Shown: one piece after another, positions 45,501-52,558 of the stretch | How the letters are laid out: each line of letters begins with the position of its first letter | Position numbering within the stretch: position 1 is the first letter of the stretch | NCBI RefSeq assembly: GCF_000423565.1 | Contig: NZ_AUIF01000010.1 | Span: 293,573-357,572, forward strand | DNA from: Runella zeae DSM 19591 | Lineage (GTDB): Bacteria; Bacteroidota; Bacteroidia; Cytophagales; Spirosomataceae | Reading direction: 5' to 3' | Length of the DNA: 64,000 nucleotides | Translations under genes and position numbers: made by a program | Notes under the pieces: generated by a model | Database searches by the model: none | Seen by the model: only the letters and a program-made list of their open reading frames with translations | What the model was told of the DNA's origin: nothing

Positions 45501-45822
45501 ATTATTTGCTACTAACTATTTAGAACGTTTTGCAGCTGATGATATTAATAAACTCCAAAATTTGAATTTTTATTTTAAATCTGTTCTTACGAGAGTCAAC
45601 AAAGGCCGAAGTTCTAAGGCTAGAGTGTTTCGGTTTTTGCATCAAGAAGCTTTAAAATCAGAAGATGCCGCTATCATAATTTCCGATATTTTTAGAGATA
45701 TTTCTGCGACAGCGTCTATTGAAGACAAAGCAACGTGCATTCGCATCATGCGAGATTTACAAGCTAAATTTGACCAATTATGTCTCCCCATAACAGTACT
45801 AGATTTTGAAGATAGAATTTAA
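42589..45822 (+). CDS. WGR-domain protein with HEAT/ARM repeats (retron-associated)
   Basis: The 1077-residue protein has an N-terminal WGR-type domain (about 1-75, core VVNFRFGRRGNPLKEGTKT at 33-51). Long alpha-helical HEAT/ARM repeats follow from about residue 120 to the end (for example PFVLRLLDKGDEMQLYSALWALGRCG). They are interrupted by a Pro/Ser-rich linker near 465-520. WGR domains bind nucleic acids in PARPs and other proteins. As I recall, an ARM-repeat protein is one of the non-RT components of type XIII retrons. It heads five genes with gaps of 6-15 bases, so all are one operon. Codon use looks AT-richer by eye than the upstream sulfatase. Confidence 0.82.
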   Translation: MKLIKQSKLFFKEGNSDKIYEIDLCEISNGLYVVNFRFGRRGNPLKEGTKTDAPISLNSAEQVFLSLESEKKRKGYQTQQELSQFESISIATASLPDLPYNTYSKNPLEAAILKRLKGFIENQNPYKTQWKPARVIWRAGELRLKKTVPFVLRLLDKGDEMQLYSALWALGRCGEKVALASLTTYFHHPKSSTKIRRIAGAGLLQLLEGKEREEHLNHYIQQLPEDVRNLLTSYTDLSNLLEEKLSDKKHTNYDFLETLYLLSIEDKLLKKLIVSILQKIPLESGYFRAVRHILKIAELRDDFEILGLLSYRFERSAYIYKSPSVSAAHGYEEIYRVKAELQKKESKLAYSDKTKAYLIRKSLRQLKEFGEGKQAEYIKLAISILVSYDPKIDYKAAYSNTMSQYSNKLQRWETLHKNYPDYYDAVLMNLILYGGGNRLTFTGKVWVNTQVETINRQQNWNRYEPSPSTKASPPSPSADSGGILNRVFESIFGLFAQKPFSIPNATSTPSSEPPNISPQKIAIIREELYPELWDKTPQAYIQLLLQAKVDKIHQFALQNLSQHPDYENIRKKIDLKLIRLFLASEYLIPARFGLGLATQHLGIDPDRSLVLSLVESPLSEARELGFKIIEKDLDHYFEESIFVKNLLFSKYVDVRIWIKKILIQTPIDISKQQLLLGRAIAELSELTEQNDKNNSIIKDASSILLQICREALIELNNQILGDLLAIKVEATQLFVVKTIILKNTYPSAVILCSLLISPYPSVRKVGVELLPQLEPHLQAAPAYSSSLVNYLVPILMSKQSDEALHHDIYTILSTQLVRYLGEVNLVSTLRLIHSNYRPAQELGALLLEKYVNPNQLRMKQIVDLGNHELVVFRKWCCQYYEQNLNRIKFERDEAIQLLDSKWEDTRLFAIQFFRQKFEADDWSPEVLIGITDSTKSDIEALGKELISHFFEEEQGTEYLLKLSQHPSINVQLFATNYLERFAADDINKLQNLNFYFKSVLTRVNKGRSSKARVFRFLHQEALKSEDAAIIISDIFRDISATASIEDKATCIRIMRDLQAKFDQLCLPITVLDFEDRI

Positions 45823-45837
45823 ACACAACATTAAGCC

Positions 45838-47277
45838 ATGATTAAACATTATTTAGAGCTTTCGGAGGAGCAAGGGGCTTCACATAAATTTTATGAAGTC
45901 ACCATTGATTTGACAACCGTCACGATTCGATATGGGCGCATCGGCGACAAAGGCCAAACCCAAATTGCCACTCATAGTACACCCGAAGAAGCCCTCAAAT
46001 TTGCGAATAAGAAAGTTCAAGAAAAAGTAAAAAAAGGATATGCTCCCGCCGTGATGGGGGTTCGTTCAAAAAGAGCAATCACCCGCAGAACCACCGAAAG
46101 TAAGCCTTCACTTATCAAACAAAAACTCCCTATTCTTTGGAAATTTCAAACTGAGGCGGCTGCATTTGGGATATATATTGACGATAACAACTGCTGGGTA
46201 GGCAATGAAAAAGGTGACGTTTTTAGACTTAATCACCAAGGGGAGCTTACTTTACATCAACGCTTACCTGACAGTGTAAAGTGTATTGTGGCAGATAGTG
46301 ATTGGATTTATGTGGGATGCGACGACGGCAATGTGTATGACCTAACAGGTAAAAGACCTCGTTTGTCATATGAAATAAACGAAAAAATCGACATCTATTG
46401 GCTTGACATCAACGATGGCTTGCTTGGGGTGTCGGATGCTAGTGGCCGCGCCACTATTATCAACTACGAAGATGAAGAGCAATGGAGCAAACAGCAAAGA
46501 GGTCGTGCTGCGTGGATGATGCGTTGTGATGACCGAGGGAAAGTTTTTTATGGAGACTCCGCCGGTATTACGGCCTTTAATGGCCCCGATGGTAGATTTG
46601 AATGGGAGCACTATTCTACCGGAGCGGTATTGTTTGGATGGATGGAAGACAATGCCCTCTATGTTGCCACTAGCCATTCTTTGGTACAAGTTTTCTCAAA
46701 AAATGGCATACATTTAAGAGATTACAAAACCGATGCCACTGTGTATTCTTGCGCAGCTTCAAAAGATGGTGAATATGTTTTTGCTGGCGACAACTATTCT
46801 TCTATCTACTGTTTCAACGCCAGTGGCCAACGTCTCTGGAAATTAGCTACTGGCTGTGGTTCGGCTCTATCAATGCAGTATTTTCAAGAAAAACTTTATA
46901 CAGTCACCACCGATGGAGCATTATTGTGCATTGATGCCTCCGAAGATGCTATCCTCAATGCACAAGCTGGCATTGTGCCTGTTTATAAAGACATCAAAGT
47001 TGTAGCCTCCCAGCTTTCACCCTCTATTACCATCAATGATACATTGGTATTAGAAACCACTCAAAACCCAAATGCCGGCGTACAACTCCAATGTCAGCTA
47101 GAAAATGGGCAGCTACGAGTAAAAGTGCTTTCGGAGGGTTATAATAAAAATTGGCATGTGCAGTTTCCCAAAAACCTACGGCAAGAAGGGGCCATATATG
47201 TAGTGGATGAAGTAAGGGAAGCTTCACAGGGAGGTTTTTACCGTGTTTTTGGAAATATTCTAAAACTACAAAACTAG
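45838..47277 (+). CDS. WGR-domain protein with PQQ-like beta-propeller (retron locus)
   Basis: The 479-residue protein has an N-terminal WGR domain (about 1-70, TVTIRYGRIGDKGQTQI). From about 100 to 385 come repeating propeller blades, each like VGNEKGDVFRLNHQGEL, VGCDDGNVYDLTGK, FAGDNYSSIYCFNASGQRLWKL and VTTDGALLCIDASE. A short C-terminal beta domain follows. No signal peptide is present, so it is cytoplasmic. It starts 15 bases after the WGR-ARM gene. It is not part of the three-gene type XIII set I recall, so it may be an added sensor or adaptor sharing the WGR domain with its neighbour. Confidence 0.8.
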   Translation: MIKHYLELSEEQGASHKFYEVTIDLTTVTIRYGRIGDKGQTQIATHSTPEEALKFANKKVQEKVKKGYAPAVMGVRSKRAITRRTTESKPSLIKQKLPILWKFQTEAAAFGIYIDDNNCWVGNEKGDVFRLNHQGELTLHQRLPDSVKCIVADSDWIYVGCDDGNVYDLTGKRPRLSYEINEKIDIYWLDINDGLLGVSDASGRATIINYEDEEQWSKQQRGRAAWMMRCDDRGKVFYGDSAGITAFNGPDGRFEWEHYSTGAVLFGWMEDNALYVATSHSLVQVFSKNGIHLRDYKTDATVYSCAASKDGEYVFAGDNYSSIYCFNASGQRLWKLATGCGSALSMQYFQEKLYTVTTDGALLCIDASEDAILNAQAGIVPVYKDIKVVASQLSPSITINDTLVLETTQNPNAGVQLQCQLENGQLRVKVLSEGYNKNWHVQFPKNLRQEGAIYVVDEVREASQGGFYRVFGNILKLQN

Positions 47278-47283
47278 CATCAG

Positions 47284-48036
47284 ATGGCGTTTTGGGTTAT
47301 CATCCTATTCAACTTGGTATTGTCACTCAAATGCCTATTTGAGTTTTTGTTGTATCGAAGCAACAATTGTGACTTTATAAGATTTAAGGCGGGCTGGGGT
47401 TATACACTCTATTTCAAAGTCTTTAATCAGGTGCCCATTTTTCTAAATTTGATTCCTTACTGGATGGGATTAAAAGTAGAGGGGGTTTATTATTTGGGAG
47501 AGGAGAGAAAAGAAACTGCTTCAACATTTAGTAGCCTACCTCTTTTTAGAAGGTTGCTTTTAGTATCCTTAAAGTTAATTATTCCTCTAATATTTTTACA
47601 TTTTTTTACAGACAACAAGCCTGATTATAGTCGTTTATCAAATCTATTTCACGATGTTATTTTTTTTGATGCCCCACCTACAGATATATTAAATCTAATC
47701 AATAAGCTAGGAACTAATATAAATGTTTGCGGAATCATTGCTACCAATCTAGTTCTCTTAGTAGCGGCTCCGACTTTTGCGGTACATTTTGTAGAGATAC
47801 TCAGTTCCGACAAAACGCCCGCCAATTTCATTACTCATTTACTGACTGTTGGAGGTTTTTTTTACATGCTATATGCTTTCATAAAATATTTAGGTAGTTT
47901 GTTTTTTGTACTTCGAATGTTATGGGCCCTCGAAAATTTTCTAACAACCCTACTTCTAATTTTAGCGGGTCAATTTCTATCTATGTTTTTGTTAGGGTTG
48001 GGATTTGAATTGTATATTAGAAAACATTCTAAATGA
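47284..48036 (+). CDS. Membrane protein within the retron locus
   Basis: The 250-residue protein has about five hydrophobic helices (near 2-20, 42-60, 90-107, 145-165 and 180-240). It shows no motif I recognise. It lies 6 bases after the WGR-propeller gene and 9 bases before the WH-SWIM gene, so it is part of the operon. A membrane protein in a defence locus can be the toxic effector or an anchor; that is inference from position only. Confidence 0.65.
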   Translation: MAFWVIILFNLVLSLKCLFEFLLYRSNNCDFIRFKAGWGYTLYFKVFNQVPIFLNLIPYWMGLKVEGVYYLGEERKETASTFSSLPLFRRLLLVSLKLIIPLIFLHFFTDNKPDYSRLSNLFHDVIFFDAPPTDILNLINKLGTNINVCGIIATNLVLLVAAPTFAVHFVEILSSDKTPANFITHLLTVGGFFYMLYAFIKYLGSLFFVLRMLWALENFLTTLLLILAGQFLSMFLLGLGFELYIRKHSK

Positions 48037-48045
48037 GACATCTAT

Positions 48046-49701
48046 ATGCTTTTTAATTATAAATATGGCGGAAGCAGCTCAATAGTGAGCAATACCAGCT
48101 CGGTAGGGGTATCTTTTGCCCCTGATACTTTAAGAGAGCCTACCTATTTTGTGGGTAAACTCAACAAAAAAATAGCGTTTCGGGAAGCTATTTCTGCTTT
48201 ACATGACGTGGTAGTGTCTGACATGAGATTTAAACCCAAAGACAAAACTGCCTATAAAGAATGGGTAGCTCAACAAGAAGGCATATTTTTAGCCGAATTT
48301 TTAGAAACCTATGATGTCGAAGCTGTCAAGGCACGCATAGAAGCAATCCGCCAAGAATTGCGAGGTTTAAGCCAAGAGCGAGACAGAATTCTAAGTCCTT
48401 TTTACAGAGCTCAACGCCGCTATTTTGACTATCTTTATCAACGAGATCGGGATACTTGGCTGGTGCTTGATCCTGTCATTACGGTACATCCCGATGAAGT
48501 ATTTTTTGAATGTTTCAGCCAAGATGAGTCTACTTACGGAAAACTTGAATCAAGTTATAACGTTTTCAAAGAAATCAACGAATTTCAATGTGGCACTACT
48601 AACATTGATTATTCGTCGGGGCTGTATAATGAGTTCCAGAAAATAAGAGACTATAAAGAAACTGATTTTAAAATAGACCCGACCGGATTTGCTGTCAAAA
48701 CCACCAACGAAACCGAATTCAAAGAGGTAAAAATTGATGTCCCTGATAGTTGGGTGCGGGGTTTTTTGCAAGTCAGTTCAGCCATGACCCTACCTACTAC
48801 GAGTTTTGAATTACATCCGATGGATGTTTATAATATTTGCTTATTATTGAGGCGATTTAAAGAAAAAACAGGACCCAGGTCTATTAAATTTATTTTAAAG
48901 CCTGGCGAGCCTATTGTATTGCTTTTTGAGCCATTCAATAAAGAAATCGTATGCAATAGATCCATTTTTAAAGGCTCAACCCCTCAAACTATAAGAGTCT
49001 GGGGAAGACGACGACTCTTAATCTTAGAAAGATTAATTGCTATCACTAAAAGATTTACGGTACACTTACTCGGCTCCGGACTTCCTTCTTTTTTTATAGC
49101 TGATTTGGGCGATATGACTTTCACATTGGGTCTTTCGGGATGGTCAGCCAACGATTGGTCAAGAGTAGGTAATTTTGACTTAATGGCTCCGCGAGCAGAA
49201 GTCGATGGTTTTCTCTCTCAGACTATTTACAATGCTTTGCGTGAAAACTGGTACGAAAAACCTGATAGTTTGGCTAAAAGACTTAATATTGATACCAAAA
49301 CAGTATTAGGCGCTTTAGGAACATTTACCCAAGCAGGTAAAACTATCTTTGATTTAAACCTCGGGGTATACAGGATTCGGGAGCTTTCGCGCGACCCTTT
49401 ACCCATTCACAAGTTACGATTCGACAATCCACGCGAAGAGGCGGCAAGATTACTGATAAAAAATAATAATATTCACATAAACGCCCAGTCTTCTTCGGAT
49501 GGATTATCAATGTCGGCAACAATTAAATCGGGAGGGCGTACTTTTAAACCATCACTCTTCATCGACAATGACGAACGACTCGTACAAGCTCGTTGCGATT
49601 GTGACTTCTATATTAGCAACAAACTCTACAAAGGCCCCTGCGAGCATGTTTTAGCAACTCGAATCGCATATATAGAAAAAAAAACACCCTCACAATTTTA
49701 A
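48046..49701 (+). CDS. Winged-helix plus SWIM zinc-finger protein (retron-associated)
   Basis: The 551-residue protein has a helical N-terminal part (about 40-125, strongly charged) and a central alpha/beta region. A winged-helix-like segment follows (about 395-450, WYEKPDSLAKRLNIDTKTVLGALGTF). The C-terminal SWIM zinc finger uses Cys517, Cys519, Cys532 and His534 (CDC...CEH). SWIM domains bind DNA or proteins. I recall a 'WH-SWIM' protein as a defining component of type XIII retrons; this match is the main reason for that call. It sits 9 bases after the membrane protein gene and 12 bases before the TPR gene. Confidence 0.85.
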   Translation: MLFNYKYGGSSSIVSNTSSVGVSFAPDTLREPTYFVGKLNKKIAFREAISALHDVVVSDMRFKPKDKTAYKEWVAQQEGIFLAEFLETYDVEAVKARIEAIRQELRGLSQERDRILSPFYRAQRRYFDYLYQRDRDTWLVLDPVITVHPDEVFFECFSQDESTYGKLESSYNVFKEINEFQCGTTNIDYSSGLYNEFQKIRDYKETDFKIDPTGFAVKTTNETEFKEVKIDVPDSWVRGFLQVSSAMTLPTTSFELHPMDVYNICLLLRRFKEKTGPRSIKFILKPGEPIVLLFEPFNKEIVCNRSIFKGSTPQTIRVWGRRRLLILERLIAITKRFTVHLLGSGLPSFFIADLGDMTFTLGLSGWSANDWSRVGNFDLMAPRAEVDGFLSQTIYNALRENWYEKPDSLAKRLNIDTKTVLGALGTFTQAGKTIFDLNLGVYRIRELSRDPLPIHKLRFDNPREEAARLLIKNNNIHINAQSSSDGLSMSATIKSGGRTFKPSLFIDNDERLVQARCDCDFYISNKLYKGPCEHVLATRIAYIEKKTPSQF

Positions 49702-49713
49702 GCTTACTTTAAG

Positions 49714-50685
49714 ATGTTCAAAAAACTTTTCGGCTTCGGAAAATCTAAAGAATCAAACACACAAGCCCCTCCTTCTCGGGATCCTGACCCCTCCTTTGGT
49801 AGCCCTTACGTCAGCCAAGGAGCATCATTGTTATTAAGGGGCGACTTTGACAATCTTACCGAACAGTATCAGCGAAGCAAATCTTGGGAAAAAAGTTTAT
49901 TGGTAGCAAACCTAGCCTTTGAGGATCAGTACACTACTAAAATATTAGAGTGGGTATCTGCCCAACCTGATTCGTACATATCTCATTTATTTAGAGGAGC
50001 AAACTGTGTGCATTTAGCTTGGGAAAGCCGCACCGCTAAATGGGCGGAAGATGTCACTGAAGAGCAATGGGAAGGTTTTTTAAACTATTTATACAAAGCA
50101 GATGAACACTTTCAAACCTCTCTCGAATTAAATCCTTATGAAGCTGAAACTCACGCCCGTACGATTCCGATGTACATGGGATTAAGTGACAAAGAAGCAG
50201 TTTTAAGTCATTTCCAAAATGCGATTCAGCTAGATCCTAATCATTTCTATGCGCATTCGGCTACCCTCAATGCCCTAAAAGATAAATGGCTAGGGTCAAA
50301 ACAAGAAATGTACGAATTTGTGGATCAAATCATTACCACCAATCCAAATCCTTTCTTTAAAACTCTAATGCTAGAATGCTTTATAGAAGATGCGTTGGGG
50401 TACTTACGAGAAGAAAACGGACGCGAAAAATTGGATAATTTCCTTAAAAATGAAGATTTCAGAGCTGATTTTTTCAAGTTATACAACGAATTTTCTCCTA
50501 CTCAAGAACCCAAAGAAATAATCTATCCCATTCAAAACAAATTTTGCTTTTTACTGTACTTGATGAAAGAAAAGGCACTGGCAAAAAAAGAGTTTGAAAA
50601 GTTTAAAGGCCATATGAGCGCTACTCCTTGGAATTATTTGCGTGGCATTAAAACCAATAAAGATTTACAAAATCTTTTTTCGTGA
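49714..50685 (+). CDS. TPR-like helical repeat protein (retron locus)
   Basis: The 323-residue protein begins with a basic start (MFKKLFGFGKSKES) and continues with helical repeats, including LYKADEHFQTSLELNPYEAETHARTIPMYMGLSD and HFQNAIQLDPNHFYAHSATL, typical TPR pairs. The segment SHLFRGANCVHLAWESRTAKW resembles DUF4034-type proteins. It is the last gene before the retron RNA and ends about 60 bases before the predicted a1 repeat. Role unknown; TPR proteins commonly bridge partners. Confidence 0.72.
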   Translation: MFKKLFGFGKSKESNTQAPPSRDPDPSFGSPYVSQGASLLLRGDFDNLTEQYQRSKSWEKSLLVANLAFEDQYTTKILEWVSAQPDSYISHLFRGANCVHLAWESRTAKWAEDVTEEQWEGFLNYLYKADEHFQTSLELNPYEAETHARTIPMYMGLSDKEAVLSHFQNAIQLDPNHFYAHSATLNALKDKWLGSKQEMYEFVDQIITTNPNPFFKTLMLECFIEDALGYLREENGREKLDNFLKNEDFRADFFKLYNEFSPTQEPKEIIYPIQNKFCFLLYLMKEKALAKKEFEKFKGHMSATPWNYLRGIKTNKDLQNLFS

Positions 50686-50744
50686 AGACTAGAAAAATCT
50701 GTAAAAAAGATTGGCAAAATCAAATCAAGCTTCTAATTTGCAGA

Positions 50745-50978
50745 AGCAAATCAAGAAATTCAAAATCTTGCATTCCGAAAGGAAAGAACGATGTTTCGTC
50801 GTTCGTGAAATATGACTTTACATGCGTCACTAAATACAATCTTTACTGTGAGGGCTGCACCCCCATAGGGCTTTTACAGTATGGCTTCCTTGAAGCAAAA
50901 GCCCCTATGGGGGTGCGCCCTCTTGGAGTTGATTGATTTAGTCCTGAGTATGATCGAAGAAAATTTCTTGAATTTGCT
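50745..50978 (+). ncRNA. Retron msr-msd non-coding RNA (predicted)
   Basis: Complementary ends enclose the element: a1 AGCAAATCAAGAAATT (50745-50760) pairs with a2 AATTTCTTGAATTTGCT (50962-50978) apart from one bulged T. Next to a1 come two msr-like hairpins: TTCC(GAAA)GGAA (50773-50784) and GAACGA(TGTTTCG)TCGTTC (50786-50804), whose loop resembles the TTTCG loop of retron Ec86. A long hairpin, 50850-50875 with 50897-50922 (25 pairs, two single-base bulges) and an inner GCTTC/GAAGC stem, would be the msd. A near-promoter (TTG 50711-50713, TAATTTG 50734-50740, one base short of consensus) predicts a start near 50746. The branching G was not identified. Confidence 0.78.
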
Positions 50979-50979
50979 C

Positions 50980-51018
50980 CCCCTTTCTTATCTTAACTGA
51001 AAGAAAGGGGTTTTATTT
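50980..51018 (+). terminator. Terminator directly after the retron RNA
   Basis: CCCCTTTCTT (50980-50989) pairs with AAGAAAGGGG (51001-51010), followed by TTTTATTT. It starts 2 bases after a2 and ends 12 bases before the RT start codon, so it should end the non-coding RNA and limit read-through into the RT gene. Confidence 0.85.
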
Positions 51019-51029
51019 AAATAAGCACT

Positions 51030-52523
51030 ATGTCCGAACGCCTCACCCGTCAACAAATCTACGACCGCATTCGCCAAACCTCACGCGATGAATTCATTTT
51101 ATCGGAGATGAAGCGGCTCGGATTCTGGCAAACTGACGCCAATCAACCCAAACTCTCTGAAGCACTTATCGACAAAGAAAGAGAGCTCTATCAAGAACTA
51201 AATGAGCTGTCTCAGAAACAGCGCCGCTATGCTAATAAACAGGCGATGCTTGCCGAAATGCGCAAGTCTCGTTTAGAAGCTTCAAAAAAAAGAAGACAGG
51301 AAACAAAAGCTAAAAATGAGCAGCGCCGCCAACAAAAAGCCGAGGCGTGGAAAGTTCACCAACAATATTCTATTGGTTATTTGGGTGAAGGGGTCTCTGG
51401 AGGCTTGAATCAAACACAAAGCAATCCCCAACAGCTTGCACTCCTAGGCTTACCCGATTTTAGGAGTCCTTTTCAACTAGCTCAAGCTATGGGAGTTTCT
51501 CTAGGTCACCTTCGATTTTTGGCTTTCAACAGGACCGTCTCTAAAATTTCTCATTATAAGCGTTTTTATCTTCCCAAGAAGTCTGGCGGAAAGCGATTAA
51601 TATCTGCCCCAATGCCTTTACTGAAAAAGGCGCAATACTGGATATTAGAAAATATACTCTATAAAATACCTTCCTCAGAAGCGGCTCACGGGTTTGTACC
51701 TAAAAAATCTATTCTTTCTAATGCCCAAAACCACACTGGCCAAGATATAGTGGTCAATATCGATTTAAAAGATTTTTTTCCCACTATTACCTATCATCGT
51801 GTCAAAGGTTTGTACCATAAATTAGGCTATTCCGAACAAATAGCTACCATTCTGGCATTAATTTGTACAGAGCCTGAAGTCGATATTGTAAAGATTGATA
51901 GCCAAATTTATTATACCGCCAAAAGTATCCGAAAACTTCCGCAAGGAGCCCCTACCAGCCCGGCTATTACGAATCTTATCTGTCACCGACTCGACCTTCG
52001 TTTTCAAGGATTAGCCCAAAAGTTAGGCTTTAATTACAGCCGCTACGCCGATGACCTATCTTTTTCGGGGGCTAGTGAAGGCTCAAAGTTAGTAGGGCAA
52101 TTACTGTGGAGTATTCATAAAATTGTCAAAGATGAGGGTTTTGTCGTTCATCCTGAAAAAATAGCAGTCATGCGTAAAGGTACTCAACAACGAGTAACAG
52201 GCATTATTGTAAATGAGAAAGTGGGTATAGATCGACAAATGTTACGTAAATTCCGCGCACTCATTCATCATATTGAGCAATCAGGCGTACAAGGTAAAAC
52301 TTGGAATAATAGTAAAAACCTAGAAGCTTCTATGAGAGGATATGTCAACTTTGTAAGTATGATAAAACCCGAACAAGGAGCAAAATTTAAAATGAAGCTA
52401 GATGCTATTTTTGGACAAAAAGAAAAAACATCTACCTCTCGACCCATCAAAGATATTCCTCCTCCATCACCTCCTTTTCAAGATTCAAATGATGATGACA
52501 AAGCATGGTGGGAGGTAGTTTAG
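51030..52523 (+). CDS. Retron-type reverse transcriptase
   Basis: The 497-residue protein has a highly charged N-terminal extension (about 40-110, probably coiled coil) and then a full RT domain. The retron-specific NAQNH (231-235, the NAxxH motif) is followed by catalytic Asp245 in NIDLKDFFPTI, LPQGAPTSP (303-311), YADD (339-342) and QRVTG (387-391, the VTG motif that reads the msr). All three catalytic aspartates are present. A disordered Pro/Asp-rich tail ends the protein. It should copy the msd RNA into msDNA. Together with the WGR-ARM and WH-SWIM proteins it fits a type XIII retron; that type is recalled, not checked. I see no strong ribosome binding site. Confidence 0.92.
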   Translation: MSERLTRQQIYDRIRQTSRDEFILSEMKRLGFWQTDANQPKLSEALIDKERELYQELNELSQKQRRYANKQAMLAEMRKSRLEASKKRRQETKAKNEQRRQQKAEAWKVHQQYSIGYLGEGVSGGLNQTQSNPQQLALLGLPDFRSPFQLAQAMGVSLGHLRFLAFNRTVSKISHYKRFYLPKKSGGKRLISAPMPLLKKAQYWILENILYKIPSSEAAHGFVPKKSILSNAQNHTGQDIVVNIDLKDFFPTITYHRVKGLYHKLGYSEQIATILALICTEPEVDIVKIDSQIYYTAKSIRKLPQGAPTSPAITNLICHRLDLRFQGLAQKLGFNYSRYADDLSFSGASEGSKLVGQLLWSIHKIVKDEGFVVHPEKIAVMRKGTQQRVTGIIVNEKVGIDRQMLRKFRALIHHIEQSGVQGKTWNNSKNLEASMRGYVNFVSMIKPEQGAKFKMKLDAIFGQKEKTSTSRPIKDIPPPSPPFQDSNDDDKAWWEVV

Positions 52524-52558
52524 AAAAAACTATCATCAACTAATTTCTAGCTATCCCA

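Noticed and set aside
50717..50730. Alternative a1 repeat (AAATCAAATCAA) pairing with 50929-50940
   Set aside because: The pairing needs an extra bulge and is weaker than 50745-50760 with 50962-50978, which also ends directly at the terminator.
50682..50936. 84-codon plus-strand frame between the TPR gene and the RT
   Set aside because: It runs through the predicted retron RNA and its long hairpin, has no protein-like composition and no start signal.
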